From: an uncultured Collinsella sp.
GTDB lineage: Bacteria > Actinomycetota > Coriobacteriia > Coriobacteriales > Coriobacteriaceae
Assembly: GCA_958427145.1 (NCBI GenBank)
Contig: CAUAAZ010000007.1
Span: 1 to 64,000 of the forward strand
Direction: 5' to 3'
DNA: 64,000 nt
The position numbers were made by a program, and so were the translations under genes. Shown piece after piece: positions 58,390 through 64,000 of this stretch (its first letter is position 1; every line of letters begins with the position of its first letter). The notes under the pieces were generated by a model. The model ran no database searches and had not been told where the DNA came from. It saw only the letters and a program-made list of their open reading frames with translations.

Positions 58390-60366
58390 TTATGCTCCAT
58401 TCCGTGCATGCTCGGACTCAAACTCTTCAATCGCCGCCATAAACTGCTCGCCAAAGGCGTCGGCCTTTTTCTCGCCGATGCCGTTGACCTGGATAAGCTC
58501 GTCGCGCGTCTGTGGGCGTAGGCGGCACAGGCCGCGCAGGGCCTTGTCGGAAAAGACCATGTACGGCGCCATCTCCAGCTCCGTCGAGATCTCCTTGCGG
58601 AGGGCACGCAGGCGCTCGAACAGCTCGGCATCGTCGCCAACACGCGGGCGCTGATCCAGCTCGGCCTCCTCGCGCAGCAGATCGACGGCGCGGCGGGCGC
58701 GGGCCGAGGCCTTGCGCTTGGACGCACGACGCTTAACGGTAAAGGCGAACGCCTCATCCTCGACCTCGACGGCACGCGGACCCAGCCCCACGACCGGGTA
58801 CTGCCCCTGCGAGGTGGCCAGATAACCGCGGCCGCACAGCTGGCCGATGATGTCCTTGATGCGCCCGACCGATTCGCTCGACAGCTCACCGTAGCCGCGG
58901 TCCTCGTCCAGATGCATCTGGCGAATGCGCTCGGTGTTGCCTCCGTGGAGCACATCGGCGATCAGCGACTTGCCAAAGCGCATGGGACGCGTGGCCACAT
59001 AGCGCACAGCGGCGCGGGCCATATCGGTAACGTCCTCGACCTCGAACTGCGTGAGGCAGTTGCTACAGTTGCCGCAGCCCTCGGCGTCGTCTGCCGTGCC
59101 GCCCGCGGCGGCTGCCGCTTGCTCGGCCGCGGCCTCGTCGCCAAAGTAGCGCAGCATGTATTCGCGCAGACAGCCGGTGGTATTGCAGTAGCCCTCCATC
59201 TGGCTGAGCAGGCGATAACGGCTCTGGAGCGCCCACGCGCGCTGCTCGTCGTCGAGCGCCTCGTCGGCCGCATCGCCGCGGTCGATCAAAAAGCGGCGCA
59301 TGCGAAAATCGTTGCCATTCCACAGCAGGTGACAGCTTGCCGGGTCGCCATCGCGACCGGCGCGGCCCGCCTCCTGGTAGTAGGCCTCGATGCTCTCGGG
59401 CACGTTGTTATGGATCACGTAGCGCACGTTAGGCTTGTCGATACCCATGCCAAAGGCGTTGGTGGCAACCATCACCTGGATATCGTCGTCGATAAAGGCG
59501 CGCTGGCTTTGACGACGGGCGTCGTTGCCCATGCCGGCATGGTAGCGGCCAACGCGAATGCCGCTGGGGCCCAGCGCCTCGGCAAGCTCGCCCGCCAGCG
59601 CATCGACCGTCTTGCGGGTCGAGCAATACACGATACCGCTCTCGCTCGAATGCGCGATCACATAGTCGCGCACCCAGGCAGTCTTGGCCTTGTCGCCCAT
59701 CTCCTTGCAACCAAAGTAGAGATTCTTGCGATCGAAGCCCGTCACCACCGTCGCAGGGTTTTGCAGGCCGAGCATCTGCTGAATATCCGCACGCACGCGT
59801 TCGGTCGCCGTGGCGGTAAACGCCGCCACGATGGGGCGCTGCGGCAGGGAATCGATGAACTCACGAATCTGCAGATAGGCGGGGCGGAAATCCTGACCCC
59901 ATTGGCTTACGCAGTGGGCCTCGTCAATGGCCACGAGCGGCACGCCAATGCCGGCGGAACCCGCAGCCTCCTGCGCAAAGGCCAAAAAAAGCGGCTCGAG
60001 CAAGCGCTCGGGCGCCACGTACATAAGCTGGTAGCGGCCCTCGCGCGCCCGCTTGAGCACGGTGTTTTGCTGGGCCGGAGTAAGGCTGGAGTTGAGATAG
60101 CTGGGTCGCGCACCCGCCGCGAGCAACGCACGGGTCTGGTCCTCCATAAGCGACAGCAGCGGACTCACCACAAAGGTGATGCCGGGCAGCATGAGCGCGG
60201 GCACCTGGTAGCAAATGGACTTGCCGGCACCCGTGGGCATAACACCCAGCGCATCGCGACCGGCAAGGATCGCATCGACCATGCGGTCCTGTCCCGGGCG
60301 AAACGAGGTGTAGCCAAAATAGGCGCCGAGCGTGTCGAGCGCCATCTGCTGCATGCTATCGGTCAT
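58390..60366 (-). CDS. recQ: ATP-dependent DNA helicase RecQ
   Basis: A 658-aa RecQ. It has the Q-motif region FGYTSFRPGQ, motif I GVMPTGAGKS, DEAH IDEAHCVSQWG, and motif VI QEAGRAGRDG. Zinc-binding cysteines (CNTTGCLREYML...CGNCSNC) and an HRDC domain (AMRALRKEISTELEMAPYMVFSDKALRGLC) follow. It acts in recombination and replication restart. Confidence 0.97.
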   Translation of the reverse strand: MTDSMQQMALDTLGAYFGYTSFRPGQDRMVDAILAGRDALGVMPTGAGKSICYQVPALMLPGITFVVSPLLSLMEDQTRALLAAGARPSYLNSSLTPAQQNTVLKRAREGRYQLMYVAPERLLEPLFLAFAQEAAGSAGIGVPLVAIDEAHCVSQWGQDFRPAYLQIREFIDSLPQRPIVAAFTATATERVRADIQQMLGLQNPATVVTGFDRKNLYFGCKEMGDKAKTAWVRDYVIAHSSESGIVYCSTRKTVDALAGELAEALGPSGIRVGRYHAGMGNDARRQSQRAFIDDDIQVMVATNAFGMGIDKPNVRYVIHNNVPESIEAYYQEAGRAGRDGDPASCHLLWNGNDFRMRRFLIDRGDAADEALDDEQRAWALQSRYRLLSQMEGYCNTTGCLREYMLRYFGDEAAAEQAAAAAGGTADDAEGCGNCSNCLTQFEVEDVTDMARAAVRYVATRPMRFGKSLIADVLHGGNTERIRQMHLDEDRGYGELSSESVGRIKDIIGQLCGRGYLATSQGQYPVVGLGPRAVEVEDEAFAFTVKRRASKRKASARARRAVDLLREEAELDQRPRVGDDAELFERLRALRKEISTELEMAPYMVFSDKALRGLCRLRPQTRDELIQVNGIGEKKADAFGEQFMAAIEEFESEHARNGA

Positions 60367-60540
60367 GGTTTCCTAACGTCCAAGTCATCTGCCGCCGATT
60401 ATACGCCGCCACGCGGACCGGTGCCGCACGGCTGTCGGCCACGGGCAACGCAATCCAAAAGGAACGAGCGTGGGATTTTTGGACACTTTCCCAACGGCTA
60501 ATCTCTTGACAAGCGCGCAAACGTCGCTGGTTGAGCATAA

Positions 60541-60689
60541 GTCAGCGAAAACGCCCCTAAACGAGCAAGGTGACGTGAAAGAGGAGGGAAGCGTACTTTG
60601 GGTACGCGACCGACGATTGAACGTCAGATTGCCGCTTAGGGGCGTTTGCAGCGTCGAGCCGTTACGCGGTTTGGTAAAACCGCGTAACT
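60541..60689. repeat. 149-bp conserved-stem element, copy 2
   Basis: The same arrangement as 39552-39700. The outer stem reads AACGCCCC here and AACGACCC there, with GGGGCGTT versus GGGTCGTT on the other arm, i.e. compensatory changes. The interior hairpin differs in sequence. A TTACGCGGTTT hairpin abuts the stop of the GntR gene. Confidence 0.75.
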
Positions 60690-61408
60690 TACATGACCAT
60701 AACGTAGCGCGATCCCACGTAGTACTGCTTACCCATCAAAACCGGCTCGTCATCGGGACCGGTAAAGCCGGCACGCAGGTTGAGCAGCGGATCGTGCGGA
60801 GCAATGCCCAGCTCGGCCGCCTGCTCGGCGTTAGCTCGAACGGCCTCGACCGTACGGTAGCCAACCGAGACAATCGGCGTTCCGCCAACACGCTCGACCT
60901 CGGCAAAAATCGACTTGTCCTCAAGATCGGCCGTCAACAGCTCACGGTAGGCGTCAAACGGCACAAAGATGTTCTCCTCAAAGATGGGCTCGCCGTCGGC
61001 CGTACGCACGCGCTTGATATGTAGCAGCAGCGCATCCTTCTGCAGGCCAAAGAACTCCATCTCGTTTTGGCGCGCCGGAACGATCTGGCGATCGATCACG
61101 TGCGCACCGGCCTTCATGCCGTTGCCGGCACACAGCGCGGTAAACGTCTGCAGCGTCGAGGCGTGAAACTGGCGGTTGATGTGCGGCGTGGAGACAAAGG
61201 TGCCGCGGCCCTGCTGCTTAACCAGGTAACCATCGGAGCACAGCTCCTCGACAGCGCGGCGCACCGTAATACGGCTCACCTCGTACTGCTCGGCTAGTTC
61301 AAGCTCGGACGGAATACGCTCCTTGGGTGCATAAACACCTTTCTCGATCGCATCCTTGATTTCGTCATAAATCTGCTGGTAAAGCGGTGCATTTTTGGGC
61401 GCAGGCAT
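60689..61408 (-). CDS. GntR/HutC-family transcriptional regulator, second
   Basis: A 239-aa protein paralogous to the one at 57632-58387. wHTH (PLYQQIYDEIKDAIEKGVYAPKERIPSELELAEQYEVSRITVRRAV) plus UTRA domain (HIKRVRTADGEPIFEENIFV). Its target is probably one of the SIS-type genes nearby, such as the one partly seen at 63780. The stop codon is overlapped by the 149-bp element. Confidence 0.92.
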   Translation of the reverse strand: MPAPKNAPLYQQIYDEIKDAIEKGVYAPKERIPSELELAEQYEVSRITVRRAVEELCSDGYLVKQQGRGTFVSTPHINRQFHASTLQTFTALCAGNGMKAGAHVIDRQIVPARQNEMEFFGLQKDALLLHIKRVRTADGEPIFEENIFVPFDAYRELLTADLEDKSIFAEVERVGGTPIVSVGYRTVEAVRANAEQAAELGIAPHDPLLNLRAGFTGPDDEPVLMGKQYYVGSRYVMVM

Positions 61409-61500
61409 ATCTGATCACTCTTATCAAAATAGCTAAATTTCTAATACGTATATAACGTCTAGTTTCATGTTACCTCATATTGATAAAACGATACACCCTC

Positions 61501-61549
61501 CCTACCAAAAAGCGACAGCTTCATTTTGGTAGGTTTTATCTGGGCAAAC
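61501..61549 (-). repeat. Dispersed palindromic repeat, copy 4
   Basis: CTACCAAAAA...TTTTGGTAGGTTTTATCTGGGC, related to copies 1-3. Confidence 0.75.
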
Positions 61550-61592
61550 GAGAGCCCTCGAAAGCAACGGGGCTTTCGGGGGGCTCGTTCGG
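61549..61592 (-). terminator. Terminator of the YitT gene
   Basis: Minus-strand GAGCCCCCCGAAAGC stem, loop, GCTTTCGAGGGCTC stem, then TCGTTTG. A moderate terminator. Confidence 0.65.
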
Positions 61593-61626
61593 ATGGGTTG
61601 CGCAGGACCGGCAAAATGCCAATACC

Positions 61627-62634
61627 CTACTTGCCGTCGTCCTGCTGCAGGCTGTCCTGTTCGCTGAGGCGCGCCTGCCTGCTGGCCATGCGTGCGGGCT
61701 TGTCGGGATCGGGAACGGCCGTGGGCATGGGCTCGTCGACATGACCGCCCCACCAGCCGCCCACAAAGTTGAGCGTGTGGAACACGTTGATCACGGCGCC
61801 GGGATCAACGTCGCACACCAACTTGATAATGTCCTGGCTCTCGTAGGTCGAAACAACGGTGTTCAGCAGGTACATCTTTTCGCGGCTGTATCCGCCGACG
61901 ACCTCGGCGCAGCTAATGCCGTGCTGAAAATGGTTTACGTAGGCAGTCATGACCTCGTCTGCCTTGCGCGTCGTAATCTGCAGCGTCACGCGATCGTAGC
62001 GACGATAGAAACTGTCGATGGTCTTGGTCGAAATAAACTGGAACACGATGGAATACGCCGCCTTGTCCCAGCCAAACATAAAGCCAAAGATCGCCAGGAT
62101 AAAGCAGTTGAAACCAAAGATGACGCCCCAGATGGTCTTGCCCGTGTGGTTGGAAACCCACAGCGCGATAAAGTCGGTGCCGCCGGTGGATGCGCCGGAT
62201 TTAAGTGCGATGGCAGCGCCCAGACCCGAGACCACGCCGCCAAAAATGATGAGCATGATCTTGTCGCCCAAAAATGGAGCGAAGTGAAAGACGTTGAGGA
62301 ACAGCGACGAGAGCACGACCTGCATCATCGAGAAGATGACGAAGCGCTTGCTAATGCCGCTCCAGCATAGGAGCGCCACGGGGATGTTGAGCGCGAGCAT
62401 ACCGAGCGAAATGTCGATGTGAACGCCGCCCAGCGAGGTAACGCGATCGAGCAGGACCGCAACGCCGGTGAGGCCGCTCGGAAGCAGGTCGGCGGGCTGA
62501 ATGAACGCCTGGATCAGGAATGTCTGGAGGACGGCAGAAATTGTGACCGCCACGGCAGTAATGGCACGGCGGACGATGGTGAGGCGGCCGAGCATGAGCA
62601 CGCGGTCCGTGAGCTGATCGATGGCGTTCGCCAC
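61627..62634 (-). CDS. YitT family membrane protein
   Basis: A 335-aa protein with about five membrane helices in the N-terminal 200 residues (DUF161) and a C-terminal DUF2179 domain (VTLQITTRKADEVMTAYVNHF...). The family is widespread in Gram-positives and its substrate is unknown. The start is GTG behind CGAAAGGAGCC. Its C-terminal tail of about 30 residues is Pro- and Arg-rich. Confidence 0.88.
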   Translation of the reverse strand: MANAIDQLTDRVLMLGRLTIVRRAITAVAVTISAVLQTFLIQAFIQPADLLPSGLTGVAVLLDRVTSLGGVHIDISLGMLALNIPVALLCWSGISKRFVIFSMMQVVLSSLFLNVFHFAPFLGDKIMLIIFGGVVSGLGAAIALKSGASTGGTDFIALWVSNHTGKTIWGVIFGFNCFILAIFGFMFGWDKAAYSIVFQFISTKTIDSFYRRYDRVTLQITTRKADEVMTAYVNHFQHGISCAEVVGGYSREKMYLLNTVVSTYESQDIIKLVCDVDPGAVINVFHTLNFVGGWWGGHVDEPMPTAVPDPDKPARMASRQARLSEQDSLQQDDGK

Positions 62635-62773
62635 GTAGGCTCCTTTCGAAGGCAGATGTGGTTGTGGGGCATGCCCGCGATTGTAGCATGGAGCGTGCGG
62701 GGGCGCTTCAATTCAACCTCCCTCGACAACCAAAACGGGACCAGCAACCCCCACGACCAAAGGGCAAAATTCC

Positions 62774-62892
62774 AAGTGAGTAGACTTTTTACGATCTGCC
62801 GAGCACACCCAAAACCGCCACCCCTGTGACCTGCGGTTTTACAAAGGAAGATATGCATTGTGCTCGGCCTGCGCCAAAAAGTCTACTCACTT
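62774..62892. repeat. Intergenic inverted-repeat element (AGTAGACTTTTT type)
   Basis: Perfect 17-bp terminal arms AAGTGAGTAGACTTTTT. The interior contains CCGAGCACACC near each end, as in the element at 28682-28808. No ORF. The rest of 62635-62989 shows nothing else I can support. Confidence 0.75.
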
Positions 62893-62989
62893 AGTCCGAA
62901 TCGAAGCCAAACGGATCAAAATCGAAACCAAATTGAGCCAGTCCACCGCAAAAAACGTTTGAACCCGTGCTTCTCGCGGCGGATTGACA

Positions 62990-63619
62990 CTACAAAGCGG
63001 CCAAAATGTCGGTCAGATTATCAATAACGGCATCGGCTCGCGATTGATCGAGGTTGACGCCCTCGTGCGGACGCAGTGCCAGGACGCGGGCGCCGAAACG
63101 TTTGCCAGCCTCGATCCCCAAAGGCGAATCCTCGATAACCAGGCACTCGGCAGGCTCCACCCCCAGCGCCTCCATGGCACGCAGGTAGATCTCGGGGTCG
63201 GGCTTAAACGCACTGCACTCGTGACCGCTGATGGTGTAGTCCAGCACATCGGCGATACCGGCAATCTCTACCAGCTCGTCAATGAGCTCACGATAAGACG
63301 AGCTCGCGATGGCACACTTCACGCCGCGCTCGTGCAGTGCGCGCATCACCGGCTCCGTCTGCTCGTTGAGCAGCTCGGCATACGGAACGGGGTGGTCCGG
63401 GCTGTAGACCTGCTTGTACTCCACGCGAAGGCGCTCGCGCAGCTCAACATCGTCGGGCACCAGCGCCTCCCAAATGGCCGGCTCGTTAGACCCCGAAAGA
63501 TCGGGGATCTCGTCAAAGTGGAACCCCTTCTCCTCCATAAACGCCACGCGACGACGGTTGTAGAACCACTCGGTATCGACCAGCACGCCGTCCATGTCAA
63601 ACAGCACTGCTTTGATCAT
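62990..63619 (-). CDS. HAD-family phosphatase, beta-phosphoglucomutase-like
   Basis: A 209-aa HAD protein. Motif I is LFDMDGVLVDTEW, motif II the S in IASSSYRE, motif III the K in FKPDPEIYLRAMEALGV, and motif IV IEDSPLGIEAGKRFG. The cap is alpha-helical (subclass IA), as in beta-phosphoglucomutase and pyrophosphatase-like members. The substrate is open. The start at 63619 (MIKAVLF) is preferred: GGGAGGAG lies 8 bp upstream, and an ATG two codons before it is too close to the ribosome site. Confidence 0.9.
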   Translation of the reverse strand: MIKAVLFDMDGVLVDTEWFYNRRRVAFMEEKGFHFDEIPDLSGSNEPAIWEALVPDDVELRERLRVEYKQVYSPDHPVPYAELLNEQTEPVMRALHERGVKCAIASSSYRELIDELVEIAGIADVLDYTISGHECSAFKPDPEIYLRAMEALGVEPAECLVIEDSPLGIEAGKRFGARVLALRPHEGVNLDQSRADAVIDNLTDILAAL

Positions 63620-63633
63620 ACGCATCTCCTCCC

Positions 63634-63680
63634 ACCTGCCAAATAGAGACAGGTTTATTTTGGTAGGTTTTATCCTGGGT
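63634..63680 (-). repeat. Dispersed palindromic repeat, copy 5
   Basis: CACCTGCCAAATAGAGACAGG...TTTTGGTAGGTTTTATCCTGGG. The most divergent copy. It lies just upstream of the HAD gene. Confidence 0.7.
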
Positions 63681-63712
63681 TTTGCGACGCGACAGGCGTG
63701 CCCTCCCAAGAG

Positions 63713-63747
63713 CAAAAAAGGGGACGGGGCGCAAACCCCATCCCCTC
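63713..63747 (-). terminator. Terminator of the partial SIS gene
   Basis: Minus-strand GGGGATGGGG stem, loop, CCCCGTCCCC stem and TTTTTT. Confidence 0.9.
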
Positions 63748-63779
63748 TCAATCAACCCGTAAGGTCTACTTACTTGTGA

Positions 63780-64000
63780 TTAGTAGGAAAGCTTCCACAT
63801 GTAGCGACGCATGGTCAGCGGGTGCTGACGGGCCTCGGCGATCTGGTTGCCGTACTCACGCATAACGGCGAGGTGCAGCAGCGGGTTGAAGTAGGTGATG
63901 ACGCTCGCGGGCACGGCGTCAGCCAGGCCGTAGTCCTTGGAGTCGATCAGAGCGACCTTGGCGCCCATGCGCTCAAGGAAGGTGAGGGCGCGGGCGTCCA
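63780..64000 (-). CDS. SIS-domain protein, C-terminal part only
   Basis: The frame continues beyond the window on the upstream side. The visible end (RALTFLERMGAKVALIDSKDYGL...QHPLTMRRYMWKLSY) is homologous to the end of the SIS protein at 56519-57487 (VLDALEYGVGEVPASV...RRYMGIEQY). It is therefore a second SIS-type sugar isomerase or deglycase. The gene lies upstream of the HAD phosphatase gene. Confidence 0.8.
   Translation of the reverse strand, partial: DARALTFLERMGAKVALIDSKDYGLADAVPASVITYFNPLLHLAVMREYGNQIAEARQHPLTMRRYMWKLSY

Overview
The window is a chromosomal segment of a high-GC actinobacterium. Gene content, synteny and the proteins themselves (a compact Tad pilus locus, DUF4012, M32 and M16C peptidases, SIS/GntR pairs, GTG starts, strong AGGAGG ribosome sites) fit a gut coriobacterium, most likely Collinsella. 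That assignment is an inference from gene style, not from a marker search. Most genes lie on the minus strand. There is no prophage, CRISPR array or complete insertion sequence.

Region by region. 1-800: three tRNA-Arg(ACG) genes, each with its own promoter and terminator. 838-11284: housekeeping genes (serS, proC, rlmH, an SPFH protein, tRNA-Leu, tatD-rsmA, metG, rsmI) and a GH5-like protein lacking its acid/base glutamate. 11533-12561: tRNA-Phe and a small toxin-antitoxin-like pair whose toxin frame has an internal TGA. 12578-22177: a tightly overlapping Tad (Flp) pilus operon, cpaB-tadZ-tadA-tadB-tadC-flp followed by pseudopilin-like genes and a DUF192 gene. 22429-28438: rsgA, a possible structured RNA, a PMCA-type cation ATPase with a structured leader, and pyk. 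28682-37783: an uncharacterised DUF559-like protein, a phospholipase C-like protein, a nickel/cobalt ECF transporter with a NikR-type operator, and pheST with a T-box leader. 37916-44536: M32 carboxypeptidase, glmM, a DUF4012 protein and an EamA transporter. 44826-50049: an accessory stretch with tRNA-Val, small zinc-ribbon proteins, an HNH nuclease and an AlbA_2/ATPase regulator whose promoter is flanked by inverted-repeat arrays. 50237-64000: M16C protease, 5-FTHF cyclo-ligase, metA, an L-2-hydroxyacid dehydrogenase, SIS/GntR sugar genes, recQ, YitT, a HAD phosphatase and a truncated SIS gene.

The most unusual content is non-coding. (i) Downstream of tRNA-Leu and tRNA-Phe, a 60-bp block (tRNA 3' end plus terminator) is directly repeated with periods of 189 and 186 bp. 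The GC-rich spacer between the copies ends in an inverted copy of that tRNA's own T-loop. A related spacer follows tRNA-Arg. This looks like a family of very small elements targeting the tRNA T-loop. (ii) The ATPase leader has two hairpins with perfectly complementary 7-nt loops and an alternative pairing, as expected of a riboswitch-like switch. (iii) A 149-bp element occurs twice with compensatory changes in its long stem. (iv) Several intergenic inverted-repeat elements have different terminal arms, and two share a core motif. (v) A roughly 48-bp palindromic repeat occurs five times between genes.
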